Part shown: positions 33,276 to 47,285 of the stretch, piece by piece
Position numbering within the stretch: the first letter of the stretch is position 1
Layout of the letters: every line of letters starts with the position of its first letter
Source of the DNA: Priapulus caudatus
Taxonomy: Eukaryota > Priapulida > Priapulimorpha > Priapulimorphida > Priapulidae
Direction of reading: 5' to 3'
Length of the DNA: 47,285 nt
Assembly: GCF_000485595.1 (NCBI RefSeq)
Contig: NW_014577555.1
Location: 41,260-88,544, forward strand
Position numbers and translations under genes: made by a program
The notes under the pieces: model-generated
Databases searched by the model: none
Seen by the model: the letters and a program-made list of their open reading frames with translations, nothing else
Told to the model about the DNA's origin: nothing

Positions 33276-36200
33276 TAGTGACGTAATGAAGGTTTCTATG
33301 CTGTATCGAAGTTAGTTCCATTTCACAATACTGCATGATTGCTGTTGCTGGCCTCGGCAGCAAGTTGGCATGTAATTATCGAAGAATTAGCTGAATAGCT
33401 ATGTTCAGTTGTTTTTCATTTCACTATAAAGTGTTAGCTGTTGGATTGAGTTGAGCACAGGCGAAATGACAGGTGTAGAATTCGATGCGTGGTTATTATA
33501 CCCGTATAAGAATCATGAGCAGGTTGTCTAGACGACTAGCTACAATAGATATGCCTTCCGTTTTGCTCACGATTAAATTTATGCACGTTTGAATGTAAAT
33601 TTTATGAAGATGTGGTTTTCGTGTGAAGAATTTGTATGTATTTAGTTAGTAGGTGTACCTCCGTTGGAATTGTTGTTTTGGTTAAAAAAAAATATTGATT
33701 ATAGGTGCGTGTGGCGGGCGCTGTGTTATCAGCACACCTTGCTTACATGAACTGTGATCATGTTGACAGAGTCTAGTATTCTTCATATATTAGCACACAT
33801 CTCTCTAGACTAGAACATACCTGTCTGTATAGGACACTCAACATTTCCGCTGAGTGGCAGTTATGCAGTAAAACAAACTAGAGAATCTATCTATCTTTCA
33901 TATACGTTTTGAGCCTGTGACGCACCTCTATCACAGAGTGGTGAGTTATCGTAATCTCCACCGTCATTATGTGTCATGAGATTTATGCTTACATGAATGC
34001 TGTTGAATTGCTACAATATCAGAGGAAGGTGTTGGCATATGACCGTTTTCTGTACTGAATTACATTTATTTACCAGCCTTTTATGGTCAGTTTATGGAAT
34101 TTATACACCAATTGGCAATCCATGTTCGAAACTCGATTTTCCTGGAATCATTAATCCTCATACAAACTTAAGAGTTTTCTTACCAGGTACTATCTAGATT
34201 CTAGACTTCATTCATTCGCAAATACGGAGAACCACTGAATCACTGATGCGTTGTTGAAATCGCTGCATGCATATGTATTCTTTTCAGAATAACGAACTTT
34301 AAAAAATCGCAGCGAAATAAAATCATTGGGTCGAAATCAGACAAAACGGGACGTACGTGACTTACAATTGAGGTTGTATAATATATTTCCACGTACCGGT
34401 AAGGGTGCCAAGGCAAATCGTGATCGTTGAAACACGCGTGGCCCTAATGGTATCGATTTATCTTCATAACTCGCCCCTCCCCCGCGTGCCACATACATTA
34501 CTCTGTCAGTCCATAGGTCAGTCGTACCTGTTCAGATTCTTCTAACGGCAGTTTGTAGGTGTGTAATCTTGGTGTAATGTATGTCTTACTAGGGGTCCAG
34601 GGGAGTCGATTTTATGCAGTAAGACGAACCGACGTACAGTTAGTAATGGTATCATGGTGGGAGTGTGGATAATCTGATATTCTTTACAGCGTGCGTGCGA
34701 GTAACTCACTAGCACAAACCTATAGCACATCCCGTCCTCTCCTCACGCGTGGCAACGTATAGCGTGCAGCGTTTACGATGTTACATATGTCGTTAAAGCA
34801 AGCGTGTATTTATATACATATACAGAATTATTGGTTCAGAAATAGCTTGGGGGGGTGGGGTTTCCAACGCGTGGTGTACCGCTGTACAGTGTCTTATGTT
34901 ACGCCAGCACTTTGACACGAACACATATGCAGTAGTAGTACGTGGTTGGTTCCACATTTGCTTGTGGAGCAAGTGCTGTTGTGATTCCCTTTCTCTTTTG
35001 TGATGAGTAAAAGCACAATATAGTTAGATGTGCCAGAGTGATAGTATTTTTGTCTGTTTCATATCATTCAAGTCTTGGAACTTATCTGAACACGATCGAT
35101 AATTAAAAGATTTTTTTTCACATGTATGCTTCTAGTTTTGTCTTGTAAACGTGTCATAAACAACTAGTGCTGTCTAATGTGACGCAGTTTGGAAGAGCGT
35201 GTATCAACAACTTGACATACCCTGAACTCGGTATGCCACCGTCTGGCATTGATTTTTTCCAGTAACATTGGACCTGCTTGTGTAGAGAGGCCGCGCATAG
35301 ACATTTTTGCTTTCTCTTCGCGAGTGGGAGTGTACATTGGTAATGAGGCTTTTCTTACTTCTAAACAGCTGGCGTTCCAGCATTTACTCCCAACACAATA
35401 ACATAGCCGTTCGTTATGTATATCGATACAGCTTTAGTTGGGCCCTGCCCTATATTATTACAGTCGTACACATGTTCGGTATTGTGAAAAAGGGAACTTG
35501 GAAGCGTTTATAGCCAGAAGACAACTTTTTATATACAATTTTATTACATCCGATTATGCACTCTCACCTGCTAAACAACACGTGGCTATAGACAGGGAAT
35601 CTGTCCCATAATGCAGCACTGTAATTGCACTAAAATGCCTCGGAATAAAAGCTCCAAGCAGCATAAAGTTACTCTCTTTAGTATCTCCCGTAAACGACCC
35701 ATCGCCGACGACATCACTTTGTGAGGGCCATTCCCGGACCTGTCACAGAAGGTCTACGTGTGGCCACTTACTTGTAACGTCATAATGTCGTGTCGCCACC
35801 GAGAATGGCTGGAAGGAACCGATCCTGCACTTGGAGCGATTGCGCAGGGGTTATTAAGGGGCCCTATCGGTATTCAGCATTCGCACACAGTGCAGAGGAA
35901 ACGTGCCTGCTATAACTAACTATAGGTGTGGCAGAAAAAGTGGGTAAAGGGCATAGATAGATTTGCCATTTTGCCCGTACTGTATCGAGCCGCTATTTTA
36001 TATATTCGATTAAACCCAAAATCTACCTACCCAGTATGCAAAATTACTGTCTATGTGATAACAAAATAAACCTTGATGTGCAAAAGTATTTACCATGCAG
36101 CACGGAAGAACTTTCTTCTCCGACCTGATGTCAGTTACTGTTAGGAAAATTATACTATTACGTGAAATTCTTACTAACGGTTTCATTGTAGCATCCTCAC

Positions 36201-36371
36201 CACGCAACAACTAATCACAACATGCAACCGAAGGTTTGTTGCATTACATGATAACAACACAGCTAAAAATCTAGAAACAAGACGATTTGGCAACTGCAAA
36301 CACTTCACACGTTGTTACATGCAGGTACATTATAAATTTATGGGATACATACATTGTACCATACAAGTATT
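33276..36371. other. Intergenic region between DMAP1 and ADSS
   Basis: Contains the DMAP1 3' UTR at the left and no further exon that I can recognise on either strand. Open frames of 60-70 codons are scattered as expected by chance. No tRNA or other structured RNA was noticed. Confidence 0.5.
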
Positions 36372-36562
36372 GGTTCAAGGATAGAGAACATGGGTCCCAA
36401 TAAAACCAATGTAATTTACATCAATATAAATATAATATTACATCAATATAATAGGTTAGGGTTATGGTTAGTGTTAGGATTAGGATTAGGGTTAGAATTA
36501 GGGTTAGGGTTAGGTTTAGGCACATTGGTTTTATTGGGACCCATGTTCTCTATCCTTGGGCC
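36372..36562. mobile_element. Telomere-core MITE, copy 2
   Basis: A 191-bp member of the same family as 15858-16038, in the same orientation. It starts GGTTCAAGGATAGAG and is flanked by the perfect 8-bp duplication CAAGTATT (36364-36371, 36563-36570). The core has degenerate TTAGGG repeats at about 36453-36519, longer than in copy 1. Its right terminal repeat provides AATAAA on the minus strand (36530-36535), downstream of the ADSS stop codon. Confidence 0.93.
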
Positions 36563-36886
36563 CAAGTATTTATAGTAGTGATACATCCCTCGATGTTTAG
36601 AAGAACTCTTGAATTCTTGAGACCAACACATAGAAGGCTCGAATGTCTAGGACACACGTCACTATCACCACCACCATGCTCATTAGATCCTAACCAGATT
36701 GCTAAGAACGGGAGACATCGCAACATTGTCGCCACACTTCAAATAATCGGAGTACCACGTTAATCGTACACGTTATCAACACTAATGGTGCACCCACAAT
36801 CGATATAACGCTAACGCTATTTGTGCATGCTTTGGGAGCCGAGTCGACAACCCGCCGTCAAGAGAGAAAAACCACGCGTGCGACAC
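36563..36886. other. 3' flank and probable 3' UTR of ADSS
   Basis: Sequence between the MITE and the ADSS stop codon. No minus-strand AATAAA is seen in it; the nearest is in the adjoining MITE. There is no A-rich tract as would be left by recent retroposition. Confidence 0.45.
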
Positions 36887-38278
36887 TCAGTACACCTGAA
36901 TCATGCACTCTCTCGACTGCCCAACGCCGACCCACTTAACGGGCGCGCGCATCAGGCCCTCGATCGTGCGCACGTACGTCTTTGCATTCTCCGGCAGCTC
37001 CTCGAACTTACGCAGCGCGCCGATCGGACTCTTCCAGCCCGGCAGCGTGATGTACTCGACCTCTATCGCTCGCAACACGGCGGGGTCGGCCGGGAAGTTG
37101 GGCAGCGTCTCGCCGCCGCTGCGGTAACCGACGCCGATCTTAACCTCGTCGAACGAATCAAGGATGTCGAGTTTCGTGAGCGCGATCGCGGAGTAACCGT
37201 TGACCATGTGCGTGTAGCGCAGCAGGACGATGTCCAGCCAGCCGCAGCGGCGCGGGCGGCCCGTCGTCACCCCGTACTCGTGCCCCGCGTCGCGCAGCTT
37301 CCCGCCGACCTCGTTCTCCTGCTCCGTCGGGAAGGGCCCGTCGCCGACGCGCGTCGTGTATGCCTTGACGACACCGTAGACGTCGCCGACGTTGCGCGGT
37401 GGGATGCCGAGACCCGTGCAGGCGCCCCCTATGCCGCAGCTCGACGACGTAACGTACGGGTACGTGCCAAAGTCGATGTCAAGCATGAGTGCGTTGGCGC
37501 CCTCTACGAGGATGTTCTTCGCCGAGTCGGCGAGCGCGTTGTGCATGAAGAGGACGGTGTCGCCGACCATCGGCCGTATCTCGGTCGCGAAACCGGCGTA
37601 GCGCGCGAGTTCCGCGTCGACGTCGACGACGAGCGACGGGAACATGCCGCGGAACGAGTCGACGAGGTTCCGGAACTTCTCGGCGAACAGCTGGAAGTCG
37701 CCGAGGAGGTCGCAGACGCGGATGCCGCTGCGTGCAGCCTTGGACGAGTACGTTGGCCCGATTCCCTTCTTCGTCGTGCCGATAGATTTGATCCCGCGCC
37801 GCAGCTCCTGCAGTCCGTCGACGGCCTGGTGCATGTCGAAGACGAGGTGAGCGCGGTCGGAGATGAGCAGACGCTTGCGCCAGTCCGGTTTCAGTCCGAG
37901 AGCCTCGTTCTTCTTCGCTTCCTCGAAGAGACCAGGGAGGTGGACGACGACGCCGTTTCCGATCACCGACGTGCAGGCCGTGTGGATGATGCCGCTCGGA
38001 AACAGGTGGAAGTCGTACATCTTGTCGCCGACGACGACCGTGTGTCCGGCGTTGTTTCCGCCCTGACATCTCGCGACGATGTCCACGTGCGTGGCGAGCA
38101 TGTCGACGACCTTTCCTTTACCTTCGTCGCCCCACTGCGCGCCGAGAACGACGGTGGCCTTGTTTTTCGGAGTAACGCGTCGAAAGTCGACAGGATTGTC
38201 GATCTCTCCATTATTCTGAATGTCACCGGCGCGAACTAAGGCCGCCATTTCTGACTCTGTGTCACCTGAATCAGACAT
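36887..38278 (-). CDS. ADSS: Adenylosuccinate synthetase, single exon
   Basis: A complete uninterrupted frame of 463 aa, close to the 430-457 aa usual for the family. The enzyme joins IMP and aspartate using GTP, the first committed step from IMP to AMP, in the cytosol. Signatures in order: QWGDEGKGK (48-56, with the catalytic Asp), NNAGHT (75-80, catalytic His79), ISDRAH (139-144), GTTKKGIGP (167-175), [13 protein letters not shown] (267-279), [12 protein letters not shown] (338-349), LTKLDILD (367-374) and GVGQSRE near the C-terminus. The N-terminal 40 residues are non-conserved, as in other animals. I use the first ATG; the second Met, residue 11, has a stronger context (GAAATGG). Codons are far richer in G/C at the third position than in the neighbouring genes, and introns usual in animals are absent. 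ADSS1 and ADSS2 cannot be distinguished here. Confidence 0.96.
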   Translation of the reverse strand: MSDSGDTESEMAALVRAGDIQNNGEIDNPVDFRRVTPKNKATVVLGAQWGDEGKGKVVDMLATHVDIVARCQGGNNAGHTVVVGDKMYDFHLFPSGIIHTACTSVIGNGVVVHLPGLFEEAKKNEALGLKPDWRKRLLISDRAHLVFDMHQAVDGLQELRRGIKSIGTTKKGIGPTYSSKAARSGIRVCDLLGDFQLFAEKFRNLVDSFRGMFPSLVVDVDAELARYAGFATEIRPMVGDTVLFMHNALADSAKNILVEGANALMLDIDFGTYPYVTSSSCGIGGACTGLGIPPRNVGDVYGVVKAYTTRVGDGPFPTEQENEVGGKLRDAGHEYGVTTGRPRRCGWLDIVLLRYTHMVNGYSAIALTKLDILDSFDEVKIGVGYRSGGETLPNFPADPAVLRAIEVEYITLPGWKSPIGALRKFEELPENAKTYVRTIEGLMRAPVKWVGVGQSRECMIQVY

Positions 38279-38682
38279 AGCCTGACTTTGTCCGTGTACG
38301 TCGTTTCACGGGTATAGGCGGTCGTCTCGGACTATTAATCAAATCCGCAAAGAGCCGTGTCCATCTAAGACTGTTCCCGCGTGTTCGCCGCTGTCCGCTG
38401 ACAACGATGGCAGCACCATCGACATTTAGCTACGTTTTCATTTCCGTATAGAATACAAAATAATAATCAAAATACCGTAGTTTAAATATATTACAGCACA
38501 AATTTAACAAAAAGACAAAGTTATTACTAACATTTATTTAGTTTATTTGCGTAAAAGTTTATTTAATCAAAAATAAAATTGCTTAAATTTTTAAAATGAA
38601 TCTAGCGACAATCTCAATACGACCGGCGAGAAAACAAGCGTATCGTTATTGTAGTAAATTTACTGAGAAAATTATCCTCACC
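38279..38682. promoter_or_regulatory. Probable bidirectional promoter between ADSS and MAGOH
   Basis: Only 404 bp separate the two divergent start codons. The half next to ADSS is GC/CpG-richer and the half next to MAGOH is AT-rich, with no obvious TATA box in a sensible place. Just inside the ADSS coding region, at 38242-38251, the minus strand reads AAATGGCGGC, matching the YY1-type motif common in housekeeping promoters. Shared regulation is an inference from spacing. Confidence 0.5.
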
Positions 38683-42947
<4,265 letters not shown>

Positions 42948-44169
42948 CCGCCGTGGACGTAACTTTGTAAATATCATCACGTTTGGTCCTCTTTGTGCGA
43001 TCTCTCGCCAAACCGTATGGGAGAGTTCCATGTTCTAGTTTGTGGCAGAACTCCCTAAGGTGCCCTCGACCAATCGGCACATCATTCGAGGAGGTTCTGG
43101 TTTATAATTGCCGTATTCTGTAATATGCTGTTCATTATATTACAACTTTTACGGTTTGTCCTTACTATGATTCCAACAGAATTTCAGTGATATTCTCATT
43201 TTGGTACTTCTGGCTGCATTGTATTGTGCAAGGGCGGGTTATTTCTGTACAATCACATAAAGGTGTTGAAATAGGCTTGTCTGTTAATAGCAGAAAAATA
43301 TCTCCCAGAATTGCAGCTACTACAATCTGCTATATGTTTAAAATCATTCATATCAATGACATCTGTTGATGTATTATGTGAAAAATACAAGTGGATAAAA
43401 GCAAGTAAACAACAAGCAGTTATTAATTACGTGCTGTTTATATGTGAATACTTTTTCATGTTAGTTTAAATTACGATGGCAATTTAAATTAATCCCAGTT
43501 GAAATCCTATCAAAACATAGAATTACTGTGTCGATATTCAGCTGGATAATGTAGAAATGTCGAAGTGAAGTAACCAAGTATAAATGAACAATAGTGACTT
43601 ATCTATTGTATAAATAACACTGTATTGAGGTTATCATGTGCACATGTTTGTATTTTGCCCACAGACGTTTTTTAAAATGATGGTAGTGATGCATGTATCA
43701 CAGTCTTTATTATTTTATCAAGACAGAAGGTTAGACAATAAATTTATACATTTTACGTGGCAAACATTGGTTGGTATGTTATGGCAAATGGTGTTTATGG
43801 ATACTCAGTGGAAAGTGACAGTATAACATGTGTCTTAATTATAAAGTTAAGTTTTGTGTTTGTCGATCTTGTTTTCTCATTGTAGTTAGAAAAACCGCTT
43901 GGAACTACACAGTAGTTCAATTAGTAGACAGATTAGACAGTAGAAATTATCAGTCATTATACCAAGCATTTCAATGCCTCTTTATTTACACTACTCTCAT
44001 TTTATCTACAGGAATATCTCTGTAAGAATATACGAGTTTGTGAAAACGGGCTCGTTCCACAAGTCCAGGCGTAATCACGCCGCGTTGTACATTTCACGGT
44101 TGCCTGTCACGTGTCTGAAGCATGTACGTAGCTGCAGCCTGCTACTGGCGCCGTGGCCGCGTATACCTG
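42948..44169. other. Convergent 3' region of MAGOH and MTG1
   Basis: AT-rich sequence between the two stop codons. It should contain both 3' UTRs. No exon is recognised. Confidence 0.55.
43981..43986 (-). terminator. Poly(A) signal AATAAA for MTG1
   Basis: On the minus strand AATAAA lies 184 bases past the MTG1 stop codon, in the context GTAAATAAAGAGG. It is the first such signal downstream and is a plausible cleavage signal. Confidence 0.55.
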
Positions 44170-44970
44170 TCAGCTACGGTGCCTCGCGTCTCCCGCATTG
44201 TCTGCCACCGCTGGTTCCGATAAGGAGTCAAGCGCGTCATCGTCGAGCATAAACTTGCCGAGCTTTCCCGTTCTGAATGCCGCCATAACCACCCTGGCCG
44301 CCTGCGAGATGTTCGGCTTGTATTCGTAGCGTCCTTTGCAAATATCGAAATGAGAGGTAAAAGAATTTTCGTTTACAGCCCTTCAATCGGTGGTAGTACC
44401 TGTACATCTACTATATAGATCTAACAGTTATTGGTAACTTTATAGATTAGCCGATTTGCATGAACGAATGGCCAAGTTAGAAAACATTGCGTGAATATAT
44501 TTTCACGTGATCCCTTCGATGGACTAGGGCACACAATATTGTTATTAGCATACACTTAGGACGTAAGAACAAAGCATCTTTTCGGGCAAGACGCTTGCCA
44601 GCGTTGCTTTGGTTCATGCTTGTGCGCAGTGCTTAGCAACGCAAATTCTGCAATGTATACTGCAATCACGGGATCATAGAAGCCATACCTTCAGACGTTC
44701 GTATCTTCTGTATCTTGTTGCTGTGTATTGCAATCGGCACGAGCAGTTCTGTGATGTTATCCGTGGGCTCCTTCAAACCAAAGTGCTCGACGTACCTGCA
44801 AGCACAAGCTCAGTACGTCGCATGCCATGTATACTCGCGTTAATGTTGATAATAATGCAAGTCTAAACTCGCACGTAAATAAACTCACTCGAATCTCCTG
44901 TGTCTATTCATCCAGTACAGCAAGTAGTCAGCAATAATTGTTTCTCCAACCAGATGATCTTGCAGTGTGG
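44170..44970 (-). CDS. MTG1: Mitochondrial ribosome-associated GTPase 1, last three exons (partial)
   Basis: On the minus strand, exons 44889-44970, 44689-44795 and 44170-44333 join in phase and end at TGA. The predicted C-terminal peptide includes [20 protein letters not shown], then [13 protein letters not shown] and [29 protein letters not shown]. This parallels the DHLVGEE-ADYLLY, YVQHYGL and AAARDFL..FRRGLLG-VMLD blocks of animal MTG1. The family are circularly permuted YlqF-type GTPases that assist assembly of the large mitochondrial ribosomal subunit at the inner membrane. The GTP-binding motifs lie in upstream exons. I found none in 45.0-47.3 kb, so they are probably beyond the window. 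The first codon visible is split (phase 1 intron). Confidence 0.82.
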
Positions 44971-45030
44971 CTGAAACCATTAATTACGGCAATAATAATA
45001 ATAGATATAACAGTAAACGCGGCACTGTGG

Positions 45031-45315
45031 TTTTTAGCTCATCTGACGTAGTCAGATGCAGCTTGTAGAATCGCATGATTGTCCGTGCGTCCGTCCGTGT
45101 GTCCATGCGTCCGTCAACAGTTGGGCACAAATCTAAACGGCTCGACGTACGGATTCGAAAGTCGGAACAGGGGGGGGGGGTAATCCGAAAACGAGTTGGG
45201 ATGTCGAAGCTGGGGGTCAAAGGTCAAGAGGTGTAAGAGAAGGAGGAACATTCCCTCCTTAACTTAAGGTATAGGGAGGAAATGCAGATTGACGGCACAA
45301 ATCTAAACGAGCCCT
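45031..45315. repeat. Dispersed repeat R, copy 2
   Basis: Uninterrupted copy of the repeat at 27645-27778 plus 28755-28930. It holds TTTTTAGCTCATCTGACG, a GTCCGTCC-type stretch, CAACAGTTGGGCACAAATCT, GGGGGTCAAAGGTCAAG and TTAACTTAAGGTATAGG. It lies in a presumed MTG1 intron. Confidence 0.85.
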
Positions 45316-45325
45316 TTTTTGGCGG

Positions 45326-45412
45326 TTAGGGTTAGGGTTAGGCGTCTAGGTTAGGTTCCTAGGGTTATGGTTAGGTTAGGCTTTAGGGTTAGGTGTTAAG
45401 GTAGGTTTAGAT
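45326..45412. repeat. Interstitial telomere-like tract
   Basis: GGTTAGGGTTAGGGTTAGG followed by degenerate TTAGG, TTAGGTT and TTAGGGTT units. Unlike the tracts inside the three MITEs, no GGTTCAAGGATAGAG ends are seen beside it. It directly follows repeat R. Confidence 0.85.
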
Positions 45413-47285
45413 ATCTGGTTTAATAGTGATTATTTCAAGGCGTATTTTCGAAATCTGGCAGCGACCGCGCATTCTCTTTGTTCGTTAAGTATGACGGAAT
45501 GGCTCCCGTCGTAGCTCGAGAATTAAGTACGGGTCGACGTACGTAGCATGCCTATATTTTTTTACACATTTCATGCGATTGTATATTTATAAATTTCTAT
45601 GATTAAATTGAATAAAGTAATTGACATGGCATGAGTGGGTCCATTGCCCCTTGTACGCCGGTTCGGCTTTTGAGTATTCCGTCGCCGAGGTGCGGATACG
45701 CCGGTAGCGGCGATGACCAGTTAAGTATTTGTTACGGCGAATATTGGTACTTATGGGTTGTGTTTTTTTCTGACTTTTCTGCCGATTTTTAATAATGTTG
45801 GATCTATTTCGCCTGCTAACTGGAAACGGATGTCACGAAGTAGGACGCGAAGATGGTCAGTGATTCAGTCGGTGTACGTCTAGGTTATGATGTATACACC
45901 GGAATTATGCCTTGTCGTGGGTGTGATTGCTTCCCTGGGATGTTTTTAGGGCCATTTTACGTTTTTGTGTGTGAGAGTGTTGAGAGGCCGAAATATATAT
46001 TACTGACCCGGCGCGGAGTTTAGTGGGGGCATATCCGGCCGTGCCCCCCTTTTGAAACAGAATAATAAAAAATTTACATTATTAAAAAATTACAAATTAC
46101 AAAATTGCAAAATTATTTTTTCTCATTTCAATGTTGTGAATAGGTTACCAAGATGAGGGTTCGTCAGAATTTGTGATCAGACCTTTTAATGTTGTAACTA
46201 ATATTCAAATTTGTCCCAGTTCATGTTTCTTGAATTTCTGACCCAAAGAAAACATTCCCGGGTCTTACAAGAATTTTGATTTTTAATTGTTAGGAGAAAT
46301 TTGTCCTGGCGAAATGTTATAGTTAATGGTATGTAACCCGGATGTTTTCTTAGGGAAGAAAGTATATTTTTATTTTGATTCTTGTAATGAATCTTTACAA
46401 TAAAATTTCCTTTCAAGTTGTGAATGATTTCCGATTATCACCAAGATTTTTTTTTTAAATTTGCAATATTTTTCTTAGCTGCAATGTTATATTGAGTATG
46501 TGAATGTGCTTCTGTAATCATGTATGTCCGAAATATATGGTTTAACATTTCAGACGGTAATGTATTTTGGTACATTTGACGGTCTTGCCCACGCACATCC
46601 GAGGGTTGGTCACGATGATAATTTAACATAAATGTTGCTGCCATATGGAGTTAAATCTCTACAGTATGCCCGCTGCCGCATCTTTTAAGCCCTAAAAAAG
46701 TGCCCAAAGTCCCAGGGGTTCGGGGGTCAGGGGTCCGGACCCCCTGCTAGCGGCTTGAGAAACGGATCTGAGGGGGTCTATTTTAAAAGTTTTTTGGGGG
46801 AGGGACCCCCCCAGCCCCCCCTCGGTCCTCGTGAAGTATGGGTTACCGGTTAGACCCCCCCCCCTGGTCACAAATCTGTACCGCCCTGCCACCATCATTC
46901 GCTTTTGTTGTAGGCTTGGTCGCTGCGCTTTCGCGTATCTCACATTAACTACATATTGTCTCCATTTGGTGCCCCCCTCTTTTGAATTCTTTGGATCGCC
47001 CCTGTACTATCCGTAGTGATAACAGAGGCAGGACAGGAGGCAATCAATTCAACGCAGGATTGCGACTTCCTGGCATAAGTCTTTACCTTTTTCTGTCAAT
47101 ATTTGCCTTTAAAGATGACTTAAGATGTAGTTTATTGCTTACATAATAAATAGTGTGATGAATAAGGTTATAAATGTTGTGTATTGGATTATTGGTTTGT
47201 TTGGTATGTTTATCCGGGTGCTGGTGCAGGGTTATAGTATTCAGATGAGCCAATTATGGGTATTCCCAGATGCATGAAAATTAGA
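45413..47285. other. Gene-free repeat-rich end of window
   Basis: No exon is identified. The segment 46700-47004 has G-rich sequence (GGGGTCCGGACCCCC) and ends in GGATCGCCCCTG, resembling the right end of a hAT-type MITE such as the one at 29478-29934. A matching left end is not found. The stretch is probably intron of MTG1, whose upstream exons are outside the window. Confidence 0.45.

Noticed and set aside
36821-38239. 472-codon open frame on + antisense to ADSS
   Set aside because: It lies opposite a clearly conserved enzyme gene. The strong G/C third-position bias of ADSS removes stop codons from the complementary frame. Its Arg/Asp/Val-rich translation has no recognisable domain.
44609-44866. 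85-codon frame on + opposite MTG1
   Set aside because: It overlaps the complementary strand of a splice-consistent MTG1 exon (44689-44795) and has no independent support.
45413-47285. Upstream MTG1 exons with GTPase motifs
   Set aside because: I searched the minus strand for the peptide preceding the first visible exon and for GTP-binding motifs and found none with splice sites, so none is annotated.

Overview
This is a stretch of an animal (bilaterian) nuclear genome, not a prokaryotic or viral sequence. The genes are split by GT-AG introns. The recognisable proteins are conserved animal proteins, and most of the DNA is introns, microsatellites and short non-autonomous DNA transposons. Telomere-like TTAGGG runs, abundant CA and GA simple repeats and many MITE families point to a marine invertebrate. 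A lophotrochozoan (mollusc, annelid or relative) is my guess, but I cannot fix the phylum by eye.

Layout. (1) 1-6.9 kb is gene-poor and rich in microsatellites and minisatellites. (2) 6,877-7,521 holds the last two exons of an LHFPL-type tetraspan membrane protein on +; its 5' part is not visible. (3) 7.5-16.6 kb has no host gene. It contains a Harbinger-like element with a truncated transposase, a decayed LINE tail and a TTAA-flanked foldback element with another MITE nested in it. (4) 16,671-33,275 is a complete 13-exon DMAP1 gene on + (471 aa predicted; TIP60/NuA4 and SRCAP chromatin complexes). Its introns carry a foldback element, a 4.5 kb pyrimidine-rich tandem array, a TAA-flanked element, two hAT-type elements and a 336 bp MITE. 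(5) 36,887-38,278 is a complete single-exon adenylosuccinate synthetase on -. It is head-to-head with (6) mago nashi/MAGOH on +, 38,683-42,947, five exons, 147 aa; the 404 bp between start codons is a likely shared promoter. (7) 44,170-44,970 holds the last three exons of the mitochondrial GTPase MTG1 on -, convergent with MAGOH; the GTPase domain lies beyond the window. (8) 45-47.3 kb has only repeats, including an interstitial telomere-like tract.

The host genes are housekeeping genes of separate pathways (chromatin, purine synthesis, exon junction complex, mitoribosome assembly), and nothing suggests they form one system. The most unusual content is the mobile DNA. One MITE family has a core made of degenerate TTAGGG repeats and occurs here in three copies, each with a perfect 8-bp target duplication; I have not seen it described. 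Several elements are nested with internal 'empty site' evidence. A pyrimidine tandem array also supplies the splice-acceptor tract of DMAP1 exon 8.
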